Positions 11,491 through 22,910 of a DNA stretch of 64,000 nucleotides are shown one piece after another. A program made the translations under genes and the position numbers. Below the pieces are notes generated by a model. That model saw only the letters and a list, made by a program, of their open reading frames with translations, was not told the DNA's origin and did not search any database. Each line of letters begins with the position of its first letter. The stretch's first letter is position 1. The DNA lies in the NCBI GenBank assembly GCA_902805475.1, contig CADCSX010000002.1, forward strand, positions 3,348,001-3,412,000, read 5' to 3'. The stretch comes from Entonaema liquescens. Taxonomy: Eukaryota > Ascomycota > Sordariomycetes > Xylariales > Xylariaceae.

Positions 11491-11910
11491 TTAGATGTAA
11501 CGGAACATGTTCTGTTACTCTAGAGATTAGCTAACTAATCCCAAACTCGTTATAGGGGTCCGGTGGTAGCGGGGCTAGGATAGACGAAGGGAATAGCTAT
11601 AGGTGATACTTACATCTCTTACACCTCGCTTCATCGCCACTGGCTTCCCATCCTCGTATTCTATTCCAGCCTCTCCACCGTCACCGGAGAGCCCCGACAT
11701 CTTCCGCTGTAATTCTGCATCCAATTCTGCCATAGTCTTTTTCTTCCCCTGACTTTCAGAGGTTATCGTGCCTTTTTGGTCTATTGGAGTTGAATATTGG
11801 CTTTGCTCTTGGTTCTGCGAGTGAGTTTGAGAACTAGCGGATCGTTGGCTGAGAGCGAGGGACCTGGATAGTGGGAATATCCTGGAACCCCGATTCGTGA
11901 GTCGGTGCAT
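11491..11910 (-). CDS. small conserved fungal protein, mitochondrial-type N-terminus (105 aa)
   Basis: Two exons: 11614..11910 (99 codons) and 11491..11511 (seven codons including stop). The intron 11512..11613 has GTAAGT, a GCTAATC branch site and CAG. Without splicing the frame runs into non-conserved sequence (ITYSYSLRLS). With splicing the protein ends GVRDNMFRYI, an ending I recall from a family of small conserved ascomycete proteins of unknown function. The N-terminus (MHRLTNRGSRIFPLSRSLAL) is basic and Ser rich, as in a mitochondrial presequence. A conserved core follows: MAELDAELQRKMSGLSGDGG then AGIEYEDGKPVAMKRGVR. Function unknown. Confidence 0.7.
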
Positions 11911-12350
11911 CTTAAAAACTATAATGGCAAACGAGAGATGCTTCCCGATTATACGTGTTGAAATAGTATAACGACTATTTTATAAGTCTAATTTTATAAG
12001 TACAATTAAGCATTAAATAAGTTCGTAAACTACTACGGTTAGTAGTCTCCTGTTAATCCATATGACGACATGTATTCCATAGTATGATGCGCGTCATTTG
12101 GTGGGCCGACGACCCCCTATTCGACACTCCTACATCGGTTTATACGATATGAGATTATAGATGCATAAACTATAAACTGTTTAGCTGCATACATATCTTC
12201 GTACGCCTTCGAGAACAAGCGACGACAATCTGCTAAAGCAATGAGATTAATATTTAGGATTAAAATAGTCCCAAGGAGGATACACTAGTTGTCAATTCGT
12301 TTAAATTCCAATGTGCTCCTTATATTGTTAACCTCTAGGGAGAAGTCCTT
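11911..12350. other. intergenic region between two minus-strand genes
   Basis: A 440-bp gap, AT rich. It serves as promoter side of the small protein gene and 3' flank of the kinase gene. No gene is seen. Confidence 0.45.
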
Positions 12351-13000
12351 CTAGCCTACTTCAATAACTATTTCTCCTTCATTTACCGGTGCTTCGAAGC
12401 CATCCCAATATCCATCAAGAATTTCCTTAGTGATCTCAAGGGCAGAGTCCGCATTTATACCTTCCTGCCTCCTTCTTGAAATTCTATCCCATAGAAACTC
12501 TTTGCTCTTCGGGCGAAGGTAGACTAATACCCATCTTCCGCCATTGTCCTCGATCAGTGTCTTAGTTTCTTCGCGAAAGTCTTTACTGTAGAAAGACCTG
12601 TCCAGCACTAGATCTTTCTTTCCTTCCCGCAGGAGGCGAGTAAGCCGGGCTTCACATTCATCGGATGCCTCTTCTAGGAATTCGGCGTACTTCTCCGGTG
12701 GATAGTCTACTCCGTATATTCCATGTTTAGCGGCAATTGTGGCGTCGGCTGACAGGCGTTCAAAATTTGGATACGTTGAGAGTATAGCCTTGGAAAGAGT
12801 AGACTTCCCGGCTCCTGTAATGAGTTAGCTCTCCATAGTCCTAGCATAGTGAAGAGATGAAATATAAAATCTGATGTGAAATCGTAGAAATTCGGTAAAA
12901 GAGACGTACCAGCAATGCCGCATGTCATTACAACAACTGGCTTGCTATTCAATGGCGTCCGCAGTAATTTGGGACTTAACTCTCTTATCGTATTCTCCAT
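12351..13000 (-). CDS. AAA_33-type P-loop kinase-like protein (184 aa)
   Basis: Exons 12910..13000 and 12351..12814 join in phase 1 across a 95-nt intron (GTACGT donor, TTACAG acceptor). The splice itself builds the Walker A motif GIAGAGKST (about residues 28-36), which is strong evidence for the model. Downstream are LSADATIAAKHGIYG, LVLDRSFYSKDFREE (Walker-B-like aspartate after a hydrophobic strand, then a phosphotransfer aspartate region) and an Arg-rich lid-like helix RISRRRQEGI. The layout fits small ATP-dependent phosphotransferases of the zeta-toxin / chloramphenicol-phosphotransferase-like AAA_33 group. In fungi these are mostly uncharacterised, and the substrate is not evident. The frame is intact. 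Confidence 0.82.
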
Positions 13001-13579
13001 GTTGATGGTAGTTGCAAGTAGTATTATATTTAACTGGCAACATTTACATACCTAGAGAGTAGGTAGAGTTTGGGTATAAGATGACTCATAAGCTAGTCCT
13101 CCTAAAATAGGAGAAAAAAGCAAAGCCACCGTCCTGGTGACAAGGGTATGGAGATGATTCGATTTAGAACTGTAGTAGTATATGATTGGAGAAACGACAT
13201 ATGGGGGCTAGACTCACCCCTCTTCCATCTGTAGTCACTAACAAGAAAGAGACAGCATGGCACGAAGACTCAAACACATGAAGCACAATATATCAAGCAC
13301 AATATTGGGGTAGAATAGAGAATGTATTAAGTTTCCGAATGATGCTATCTCATCTAGTGTCTAGTCGTAGGATGCTGTTAATGGTACGCATACGCCATCC
13401 CAGCGCTTAATAGACATTGCTGACAGAGACCTGATTGATAAAAACTTCAGGGGTAATCAAGAGGATCAATAGGCTGAGTAGGCTAAACATGCCTATGTTG
13501 TGGGCTTTACGCTTCTGTGGTCCGTCGTAGTGGGATGAAAAAGCCAGGCAAAATAAAATAGTTAAGAAATAACACCCGG
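13001..13579. other. intergenic region, no convincing gene
   Basis: Contains a 61-codon minus frame (13407..13592) that is hydrophobic but unlike any family I know. It lies directly downstream of the RRM-like gene and is probably its 3' UTR. Confidence 0.4.
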
Positions 13580-14683
13580 CTAGGGAGCACAAGGATCAAC
13601 ACCGAAGTAGACCTTAACCGCCTTCCAGTTTTGTGCCTCAGCTGGGGCCAGGTTCGAGCGGAGCTTCTCCCGTGCGATAGACTGGCGCGCCGACTCAGCC
13701 TGACAGCGAAAGCTTCCGAAGCGCCACTCCTGACGGGTGTACCATCCCATGTCGGACAGCGTGAGGACGGCTTCGAGCTCGTAGTTGAACTTGGATTGGA
13801 AGAATTTATGTAGGAACCGCTCGTTCACGATGGTGCTCGGCCCTTCGATGTGCAGGACGCGGCAGTGAGTAGTCGGCTCGCGTGGCGCCGATCTGATACG
13901 GTTCATCCGGAGACGCGGGACGTAGCCTTCCACGGAGAATTCGCCTGCCTGCGCCTTCGCGAGGAGGTTGTCAACACCTGAGCGATCGAAGAAGACGAGC
14001 TTGGACGCCGAGGTTGTATGAGGAGCTCGCTGTCTGTATCGACCGGTAGACTCGTCAGGTGGGTTGATGACTGTCGCGTAGACTTTGCCGCAGTTTCGAA
14101 TAGAACCGAGGAGCATCTGATGAGTGCAGTTAGGTGGCAGATTGGTCATCCAGAGTGAAGTGCTCTGCTCCTCAGGTATATCAGCTGATTGGTTGGAGGA
14201 TAGGAATATATTGCCGCCATAATTTTCCGATATACCGGTGGCAGCCAGTTGCTCACTCCAGACTTCAGGGGGTAATAAGTTTCTGGCGCGCCAGGTGGAC
14301 CATCTGCCCATTGGAATATATCCTTCGTCACCACCCGCGCTTGACGGCGAGCTTACGGCTCGAGGTGCAGGTATCGCGCGAATGGACGGCGACGGGAAGA
14401 TTGGCTCGAAATAGTGGCTTTCCCGCCGGGCGACTATAGGCTCCTGCAACCATAAAGAATGGTTGGCAAGATTACCCGGGCGCTCCATACTATTGATAGA
14501 AGCAGGCGAGTTTGCGTTGTCTCTAATACGATTCAACCCGGGATTGGGGGCACCGGGGGCGTCAATAAACCAAGGATTTAGAGATGTTCCGATACGTGGT
14601 CGGTTTGGATCGCGGCCATACTGAGGTGACTCTTCGCCAGCGTGGCGTTGTCCCTGATTATTCAGGAAGTTGCCGGATTCCAT
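13580..14683 (-). CDS. RRM-like RNA-binding protein (367 aa)
   Basis: A single intact frame from an ATG. The N-terminal half is Pro/Ser/Asn rich and probably disordered. It is followed by two divergent RRM-like units. The first (about residues 175-265) has TSLWMTNLPPNCTHQMLLGS as RNP2-like strand and helix, and ASKLVFFDRSGVDNLL as RNP1-like strand. The second (about 285-360) has CRVLHIEGPSTIVNERFLHK and WRFGSFRCQAESARQS. The RNP1 aromatic positions are weak, so RNA binding is inferred from layout only. Proteins of this kind are common and uncharacterised in filamentous fungi. Confidence 0.7.
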   Translation of the reverse strand: MESGNFLNNQGQRHAGEESPQYGRDPNRPRIGTSLNPWFIDAPGAPNPGLNRIRDNANSPASINSMERPGNLANHSLWLQEPIVARRESHYFEPIFPSPSIRAIPAPRAVSSPSSAGGDEGYIPMGRWSTWRARNLLPPEVWSEQLAATGISENYGGNIFLSSNQSADIPEEQSTSLWMTNLPPNCTHQMLLGSIRNCGKVYATVINPPDESTGRYRQRAPHTTSASKLVFFDRSGVDNLLAKAQAGEFSVEGYVPRLRMNRIRSAPREPTTHCRVLHIEGPSTIVNERFLHKFFQSKFNYELEAVLTLSDMGWYTRQEWRFGSFRCQAESARQSIAREKLRSNLAPAEAQNWKAVKVYFGVDPCAP

Positions 14684-17199
14684 CGTGCCTTAACGACGGT
14701 GAGTTCGAGACGTGCGTAAGGATATAGGTATAGAAGCGCGTTGCCTAATGAAACAGTTCTCAATCAGTATTTGTATATGAAGTGTAATGCATCCCACGAT
14801 ATAGAGAGGAGTCCTAAAGTAGATGGTTGCAGAGACAAACTTTAAAGCTAAGTCTATGTTATTGGAATTGTCGCAATAGTATAATGATATACCTCGATAG
14901 TCAACGACTTGACAACATCGTTTGGTGATGGGTAAATAATATAGGTAGGTGTAATAGGAAACTGATAGAAGGTTCTTATTGAAGGAAATAGGCATTCGAA
15001 GTGATAATATTGATGAATAGAAATGGAAGATAGGTTGAATAGGAATATTGGAATAGGGGGTATTGCAGGCTTGCCTACCTTCTATTGGCAAGGGTTGTAC
15101 AAGTTATTGATATTGTATGTTGAGGTTGTGTGTTGTGTAGGGATGAGTTGTAAAAGTTGAAGGTGGAAGAAATTTGGAAGACTCTGATGGATTAAATAGT
15201 TTTCCAGGAACTGCTAACACAAATTTTGAGGAAGCTTTGATCAGCCCTAACTGAAGCCGACGTAAAAGGTTGCTGCCATGGTGATGAAGCAGTGGTGAAC
15301 GTGAAGGATGAAGACCCGTAATTTTGTAGTGTAGCTGAGGTTACAGTTTCCATAAACCAGGCAACTACTTGGGAGGGTGGCGGAGAAACAGTATCCTCAG
15401 GGAAACCAAAGATAAGGAACGGTGCAATGAACTTATTGTAGATTCTAAATAGATGCCTAATCGGCATCCTGATAGGCCCTTTGCAACTTCCAAGACAACC
15501 TTTGCATTGCTGCCGACGCAAGGTGAATGGAATTACTCGCATTAAAGACAACATTTCACCCCTAGAGCCGAGAACATCCTTCTCCAGTAAAGAAATCTAT
15601 TCTACCCTAAATCAACTGGCGGGTTGAACAAGCATAATGAAATGAAGTCAACCTAGTTGGGAACAAGAATGTCTAGGCGGCCAATTATTGTGTTTCGTAT
15701 CCAATAGAGAACCAAAAGTGACCTTGCATACACTAAGTAACGAAGGTAGTCTTGTAGTGTGATATTTATCGAGACCCATAGAAGAGCACTCTATTTTGCA
15801 TCAATAACATATGGACTTATGAAAGAAACAATATTAGAAAGAGACAACGTGGGAGGAGGAATATAAAATTAAGAACTAGGAGCAAACGCAAAGGGGTTTG
15901 AAACCACTATACAAAATTCATATCAAGTTACCAGCCACTAGGTATTTAAAACAATATACCTAGAATCGATATATGCGACAGTTGTGATGCTTGTACGTGA
16001 GTTTTGTTCAAGTTTAGTAATAGCTTCGTGGAAAGAATGGTAATATGGTACAATACGTAGGGAAGACCACTTAGGCATTAGACAATATTATCTCCGCGAC
16101 AGTATATACAAGGATGATTCGAACAACTACTCGCAAATAAAAACAAAGCATATCAGACTAGAACAAGATTTATATAAGGAAACCTAACATCAACTGGGAT
16201 TTGTAGTTTCCAGGTGGTCTCCCAACTGCGTCCCCCTTGATGGTACGTAGGGGCCGTCCAGGACTCGGCATTTGGTTAACCCTTAATAAAAGGAAATAGC
16301 AAATCATTCCAGCACATACGACCATAGAATTTGGAAAACTCGGGATCCCGTCCGCTCTCCCATAGATAAGCCAGATATCGCCGGATTAGTAATTGGGTCG
16401 GTGACGACCAGTGAATCCCCGGTGTTGTATGTTTTTTTTTTTTTTTTCTCTTCACTTTTTTTTCTACGTCTGCTTTCATTGTCTTGACTCATAGCCTACT
16501 TGCAATTATCTTGTTAGGTAATATCTAGGTTGCCAGTAGCTGCTATAGAGTTTTATTTTCCCTTTAGATTATGTGTTGTTGAGATTGTTGTTAACCCTCG
16601 GCATATGTTTTACCCCTTTTTGCTCTACGCTATAATAGTTGACTTGAACTAAACAGGTAACTTATCTACGTTAAAAGATTCGATTAAGGAGACAAATTTC
16701 TAGTTGATGGAATGAAGGTAACAAGTTATACAGAAGTGAATAAGTATAATGTTGCTCCGCCTTTCTAAATGCCAAGACGCCTTTATCTATATACCCCTAT
16801 TTATAACTCACATATAATTGGTAAGAATTAGGGCAAGCACGATAGTAGAGAATAAGTATAACATATGTTGGGATAATCCTGCGGCGAGTTTAGGGTAGAT
16901 AAGGCTGCACGACTATATTATAGATGGAAAGTAATATGGTGTTGACCTTAAAAAGGGGTAATACTTTACGATACGAAATGGGCGTGGGGGTCACTTCGAA
17001 TTTAAGAGATAGAATCATCGATATATGGAAATGTTATAAAATAATAAGCACCTAACCAAGTAGGTAGTAATTTGAAGTCTCGAATTTTCATGCGTAGACT
17101 CGAATGCGCCCTCTGAATATCCAGCGCCCATCATCGTACATCCAAGAAAAACAAAGAAACTTCTGTTATATACACATTGTTGTTATTTTTCTTCCATTC
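14684..17199. other. gene-poor 2.5-kb region
   Basis: Only weak frames are present: 14690..15091 minus (Tyr/Ile rich, likely upstream leader of the RRM gene) and 15192..15554 minus (120 codons, no domain). A T17 run sits at about 16,431-16,448. I see no tRNA, rRNA or transposon ends. Confidence 0.4.
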
Positions 17200-19100
17200 T
17201 TACAACTTCATGCCTGTCATCTTGGCAACTCTTAAGCTCTGCCTCATGCTCAGGTCAAGCATGATCTCCTCGCTACCTCCAGGAATGGCATATGCACGGA
17301 CGTCGCGGTACAGCCGCTCGACCTTGCCGCCCTGACCGCCACGCGAGTAACTCAGTCCACCGAAAATTTGGCTGGCCTCACGGGCGCAGAACTCAAAGGT
17401 AAGCGTGCTCTGGGCCTTGAGACCAGCAATTGGTCCACCAAGTCGGAGCATAGCCTCGGTCTCACCCATCTTCTGGCACTGGTAGACGAGATTCTCTAAC
17501 CAGTTGTAAGAGGCCTCGATCTGCCGCGCCATGTGCGCCAGCTTCATGCGGATCACAGGATGCTCAATTAGCTTCTTGCCGAATGTCCGTCGCTTGTTGG
17601 CGTATTTGACGGATTCCTCGTAGCAGACACGAGAGAAGCGCAGGCATTGGATGATGATGCCCATGCGCTCGTGGTTAAAGTTGGTCATGATGACTACATT
17701 CAAAGTTAGTAATTTGATTTGAAACGGACGGCGAGTCTTGCTTACCCTTGAAGCCCTGGTTCTCTTTGCCGAGGAGGTTCTCGACGGGCACCTTGACGTC
17801 CTCGAAGGTGATGTATGTAGTACCGGACGACCATACACCCTGGCAATCCATCCGCCTGGTACTTACACCGCCAAACTCACGCTCGATAAGGAGCAGGGAA
17901 ACACCGTTCATACCCTCGCCGCCTGTTCGTACGGCGACGGTGAAGTAGTCGCACCAAATACCGTTTGTGATCCATTTCTTCTCGCCGTTGACAATGTAAT
18001 GCTTGCCATCTTCACTGAGCTTGGCTTCGCAAGTCAGGTTGGCAACATCACTTCCAGCATCGGGTTCCGTGATGGCCAAGCAAATTCGCTTCTCTCCGGT
18101 GAGAAGTCCAGGTAGAATGCGATCCTTCAGAGCCTTCTTGCCAAACTTGACGAGCGGAGGGCAGCCAATTCCGAAGCCACCGAGGATGTTCCAGACGAAA
18201 CCACCAGATCCGACACGTGATAACTCATCGGTAACAATCAATTCGTGGAACAGATCCCATTGTTCAGGCGGTACCGCCTTGACAGTGTTTTTCGTGTACT
18301 CTTTGGGATAGTGCACGCCCAGCAGACCCGCAAGATAACCGCGACGACCCGCCTCGAGGAAGATCTCGCGCGGGACCTCCTTCTTTTCGTCCCATTCTGT
18401 GACGTTCGGCTCAATATCGCGCTCGACCCATTCGCGAATTTCGGCTCGGAGAGCGGCGTGGGATTCGTTGAAATAGGGAGAGTGGAACTAGAAGCCGATA
18501 AATTAGCAGGGGTTATTAAGACATTGCATTTCAATGAAGCTTAGACCAATACATACTCCCTGATACCAGCTGGGATCCGCAAACGGAATTAAAGCACCGA
18601 AGGGCTCCAGCGCCTCGGCCTCTTCTTGCGCACTTGTGGGAGTAATTGCTTTCTTGGTCTCCTGAGTCGGTTTGGGGGCGGCGTAGGTCTTGGATGGTTC
18701 TGGTGTCGGTTCGGCCTTGGGCTTGGTATCTAAGGAGCCGATCTGGAGCGACGGCTTGTACTTCTTGAGAATGCCCTCGTTGTGGTATTTCCAAAATTGC
18801 TTCGATGCATCCTTTCCAGCAACTCGAGTTAAGATTTTCTTTCCACCTACACAGCAATAAGACAATTAGCTATTTTGACTTGGGCCTATTTGATTTTGAT
18901 GTGTATTGTGCTTAAGCTTTTGGCGTCCCGAAAGTCAAACCGCGCAGATGTAAAGATGGGATGAGGAGGTTAATTGACAACGTACCAGGGTGCTCATCTT
19001 GAAATTTAGTCAGGTCGTACACATCGTCATCGACAACGATCCATAGCGAATCGCCCTTGTTATGCGACGCGACGTCGCTCTTAGAAAAAGTCTTGGACAT
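17200..19100 (-). CDS. cytochrome b5 - acyl-CoA dehydrogenase fusion (546 aa, 4 exons)
   Basis: Exons 18986..19100, 18557..18846, 17746..18487 and 17200..17693 sum to 547 whole codons. Residues 1-80 form a cytochrome b5-type heme domain: SLWIVVDDDVYDLTKFQDEH, the heme motif HPGG created exactly at the first splice, and a second His in FWKYHNEG. A Pro/Thr/Lys linker (about 90-135) leads to an acyl-CoA dehydrogenase with an N-terminal helical domain, the FAD/substrate motif LAITEPDAGSDVANL, KWITNG, and the C-terminal helical domain with RRTFGKKLIEHPVIRMKLAH and YAIPGGSEEIMLDL. The reaction is alpha,beta-dehydrogenation of an acyl-CoA, with electrons possibly routed through the fused heme domain. 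Such b5 fusions are a known fungal architecture. The canonical YEGT glutamate position reads PGGS, so the catalytic base may sit elsewhere, as in isovaleryl-CoA-type enzymes. Confidence 0.93.
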
Positions 19101-21166
19101 AGTAAAGAAAATGTTCGGGTATATAGAGATAAAGTATCTATTGGCAATTATAGCAGTAACATAAAATGAGTAAATAAAAGTACAGATGGGAAAAGGAAGA
19201 GGTGTAACAGAAGAAAGGCTTCAGAAATTACGTTTTACGCGGTGCTGTTCTAAAGCTTTAAAGGCTCGGCGATTACACTTTCTTACCGAGTCTATTGTAA
19301 CGTAATACGGCTAAGGAGCTGTAAGCCCCGACATGTGATTCTAGAAAGGGATCCTGCACATAGTAATGCTCTGCCCATCCTGGAACCCATGCCGCAAGCA
19401 GCTAACCTACCGTCTACACTACTATGTAGCTCGCTATGGATACACTAACACGCCTTCTGAGCCACTCATCGCCTCGCTATTGGCAATGGTAATCTGCGAC
19501 ATTGCTTTCTACCCGGGGCAAACCCCACATAGGCCTAGGTAGCTAGGTAGGCGGAGCGGACCTACGCACAAGATTCAACGGATTTTCTGGGGGTGTTCGT
19601 GGGGAAAGGAATCCTATCAATGACTTGGGATGTTTTGGTTTTTCCTCACCATTACTCGTGTCATGTGTACGTCTCTGCCGGTCCAATCGCTTTTCTAACC
19701 TGCTGTTGGCATGTGATTCAGGCTCTTCCTTACTTGGAGCTGAGAATGTGGGGGATTGTAATAGAGGGAATGATGAGGTCATCCCTGAGATTTCTTAATT
19801 GTGGCCAATTGGAGAAGTTGGAGATTGAAAGAGCCGGGGTTACGCACTGCCGAGGTACGCTTTAAAGGGCCCACAGTAAGTCACCAGATCACACGGGCAC
19901 CGGACAGCAAGAGCTGTAAGAAACTCAAGACCTCTCTTGCCGAATCTATGCTGTCAATACAAAACTTTCGGGGCAAGCACGTGGTATCCGGTTCTGGTTT
20001 CCCCGGAATGCCTTTTATATCCCCGCATAACCGTACATCTATTATAGAACGTAGTAAAAGCTTGTTGAATGGGCTGATTTAAGGGTTTCCGGTTAACCCG
20101 CATTAAGGCGACCGAGAAAAATAACCAGAAGAGTAATGTCGGAAATCAACCCAGATCTTTGGTATAAATCGAAATTCATCGGAGGCTGATACCCGAAGAG
20201 ATTTCCCCAATATGCGAGATCTGTCGAATCTCTCGAATCTTGCGTAACCGCACATTTATTCGTCACATCTAATAGGTGCAAAACTTCCATAGTTGTAAGT
20301 TGTAGTATCGCCTCCTGCTATCAGCTGCTCGCCCTATTACTACTACAAGTTGTAACCATAGTTCGTGAGACTCGAGTTTCTCATAACTGACTTTGACACT
20401 CCCATAAGCCAGTCAAACATCTTATCACAACACTGTAGTTACACTGTGTTACTTGTAGAAAGTTACGTCAGGTCGTTTCGAGATTGAAAAGACAATCTCT
20501 ACAATACGTGCTAGCTCAATTACACAGGGATCATTACAAAAGATGGCCGCGCCTATTAGCGCTGTCATGAATACACATCATAGTCTGAGACGGGTTATTA
20601 AGCGCCTGTGTCTCAACCTAGACAGCGCCATAGCCAGTCAACCTCTTTGTTACCGCTGGACAGGGGACAAAACCACAAGCACAGACCACTACGGGCCCTA
20701 TCTTCGATTGGTCGACAGCGCTTCAATTAGGAAACTCCCGATTTAGAAGTCTTTCGAACTGACAAGCGACTAAAAGCTTCAAGGCCATTTGGTCCTCTTT
20801 GTTAACCCTGTCGTATGAGTGTTAGGCGCTTGTTTGTCAATGGATTCAGAGACTCAAATTTGGTTGTGTTTCCATTGTTTTTATATTTAAATATCATTCA
20901 CTGTTCCTCAAGAACTGAGTCTACTTGTACGCCTGTTTCATTCATCGTTACTCTAACACATACGACACTGGTTGTCTCTGATTCACCCTGCACTCATTTC
21001 GTATTATCAGCAGATAATTATTTAATAATTCCTTACTGAACGTTTCTGCCATTTATATTTTTCGATCATCTATTCAAATTTCTTTGGATTTTCGAAATTT
21101 TAGCATATTTGCATATACGTACCCCCCCATAATAATAGCCAGGAAAGGAAGCAGAAGAGAAAAACG
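19101..21166. other. gene-poor 2.1-kb region
   Basis: Short ATG frames exist at 19543..19782 minus (79 codons, Ser/Pro/Lys rich), 20093..20290 minus (65 codons) and 20543..20746 plus (67 codons). None resembles a known family or shows splice partners. A run of C precedes the MARVEL gene near 21,121. Confidence 0.35.
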
Positions 21167-21783
21167 ATGGCTATCAAGTCCCTCATCACCAGATTCGGCA
21201 AAGGTGCCGCCACCAAGCAGGTGTATATCTACGAGACGTGGCTGCGTTGGATAGTCCGCGGGATCCAGTTCGTACTCGCTATTGTCGTCTGTGGCTTATA
21301 CGGACGCCGGGTCGACCATGACCGTAGACACGGGAACAACCAGTCACCCGCGTGGGTCTTCGCACTAATCGTCGCCGGTCTCTCTGCTATCACCTGTATC
21401 ATATACTCCATCCCCAATCCCTTCGGTCGCCTGCAATCGCACCGCCTCTTCGCCTGGGACTTGATCCTCTTCGTCCTGTGGATCGCCCTCTTCGGCACCT
21501 TCGCAGCGATCTTCCTGAAGCGCGAGGAAGACGAGTATGAGGGTACCAGTGTTACACTCATGAAGTGCGCCGTCTGGGTCGACCTTGTGAACTGCGTTTT
21601 TGGCTCTCCACTGGGCTTTATGGCTGCTTCCGTACTTTCGTCGGCAAGAAGGTGAACGGCAAGATCGATGAATATTCGAACAAGGTCGAGGATGGAATAA
21701 CTGCCAAGGTGGATCAATATGCTGGAGCTGCTAAGAACAACTTCAGCATGAAGCTTAATCCTTTGCGCAAGGAGACGGTATGA
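21167..21783 (+). CDS. MARVEL-domain-like membrane protein, frame broken by one base
   Basis: Four hydrophobic segments (near residues 28-45, 64-84, 95-120 and 130-155) and the family-typical order of fungal MARVEL-like proteins are visible: YETWLRWIVRGIQFVLAIVV, then AGLSAITCIIY, then FAWDLILFVLWIALFGTFAA, then MKCAVWVDLVNCVF. The first frame then falls into SPLGFMAASV and stops at 21655. The next frame continues naturally as WLSTGLYGCFRTFVGKKVNG followed by an amphipathic Lys/Asp tail, ending at TGA 21781-21783. One T missing from the run at 21597-21601 explains the break. Fungal members of this family are often plasma-membrane or eisosome associated (Nce102-like); this is inference. Confidence 0.72.
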
Positions 21784-22103
21784 GCGTGAAATACGCGGGG
21801 AGATGGTTGCATTTACGTATTAAATGACGATACGCATGGTCATATGATATTGTCGGTTTCTATGGGTATTGGTCATGCATAGCGTTACGGTTGGTTGCAA
21901 ATAGACTACCAGGCGGACTTCATCGGTTGGAAGTATCGTCTTAGATGTCTTAGATCGGTCCTCTAGGATCCCCCCTTTTATTAAAGAACCCCTCAAGAGC
22001 ACCCATTAATAATATCATTATTTTTTCACAACGCAGTATACATTACAAAGTTAAAACCGTGGTTCCTTTAAATCTAAATTATGCACGAGCTGGATGTTTC
22101 ATG
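21784..22103. other. convergent intergenic region
   Basis: A 320-bp 3'-to-3' gap; no gene or element seen. Confidence 0.45.
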
Positions 22104-22910
22104 CTAAAGAGACCCTTCCGGCCATTTATATGGGGGCCAAGGGAAGTCTGGGTCTGGCTTCATCTCTAGAGCGATGCTGCCTTCTGGGAATTCCTTTATA
22201 GTTTCATCGGCTGGTTCCCTTGGTCGTGTTTTCATCCCTCCAGTCCACTCATTTATTACTCCAATCTTCCTTGCAATGTCTTCCTTTAAACGATATGCTA
22301 TATCTAGCGGAGGAACGAATGTCTTCAGTATTTCCTCATCAGTATTCTCTTCAAACTCGCCCGGCTCTGCCACGATACGCAAGCTCGGTGTTTGGCGCAG
22401 TGACTCAAGTTCCATGCCATCACAGCGATTTATTTTTGGCTGCTTGAAGTTTTCCTTAACGGGGGATTCAACCCCGCAATCGCAAAGATCTGAGTGGATA
22501 TGGACGTTACCACAGTTGTAGTTAGCCCACGAGAGGGGCAGATATTCAGTCTGTACCAGGATCTCCCATAATACGGCTCGTGACTCCGCGATCGGCTCGT
22601 CTATATCGACTTCGAAGTCGGCAGCAAAAGAATCCACAAACCAGACCGCACCTTGAGAACTTAATTCCTCGTCGATGAGGATGAACGGGTTAGTGCGACC
22701 AGCTTCGTTATCCTTTGTGCGAATGTAAGAATGCGGTCGGTTCAGGTAGTCTTCAGGGGCCTTCTTAATAATGAGTTCGAGCATAGTGTCGAACGGCGCG
22801 AAAGTGCCATACTCGAAAGCCTTTTTAAATGAATTGAGTTCATAGACAGATAGGTCTGTTAATACATATGCATTAAGCTGCTCTGCAGTTTGTGGCACGA
22901 TAAACACCAT
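22104..22910 (-). CDS. hypothetical protein (268 aa)
   Basis: A single intact frame from an ATG with good coding character and no intron. I do not recognise the family with confidence. The region ILIDEELSSQGAVWFVDSFA and the acidic stretch after it remind me of fungal proteins described as having DUF6924-like regions, but this is a weak guess. There is no signal peptide or transmembrane segment. Three Cys (CDCG, RCDG) and His residues lie in the middle (VHIHSDLCDCG), a possible metal site. The C-terminus is Pro/Trp rich (DPDFPWPPYKWPEG). It lies about 650 bp downstream of the amidoligase gene on the same strand. No operon logic applies in a fungus, so co-function is only a possibility. Confidence 0.7.
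   Translation of the reverse strand: MVFIVPQTAEQLNAYVLTDLSVYELNSFKKAFEYGTFAPFDTMLELIIKKAPEDYLNRPHSYIRTKDNEAGRTNPFILIDEELSSQGAVWFVDSFAADFEVDIDEPIAESRAVLWEILVQTEYLPLSWANYNCGNVHIHSDLCDCGVESPVKENFKQPKINRCDGMELESLRQTPSLRIVAEPGEFEENTDEEILKTFVPPLDIAYRLKEDIARKIGVINEWTGGMKTRPREPADETIKEFPEGSIALEMKPDPDFPWPPYKWPEGSL

Noticed and set aside
14690..15554. Two minus-strand frames of 133 and 120 codons
   Set aside because: Composition is unlike the real genes around them and no motif or splice context was found.
16276..16492. Two Lys-rich frames around a T17 run
   Set aside because: Their lysine tract is just the poly-A complement of the homopolymer, and the rest has no coding character.
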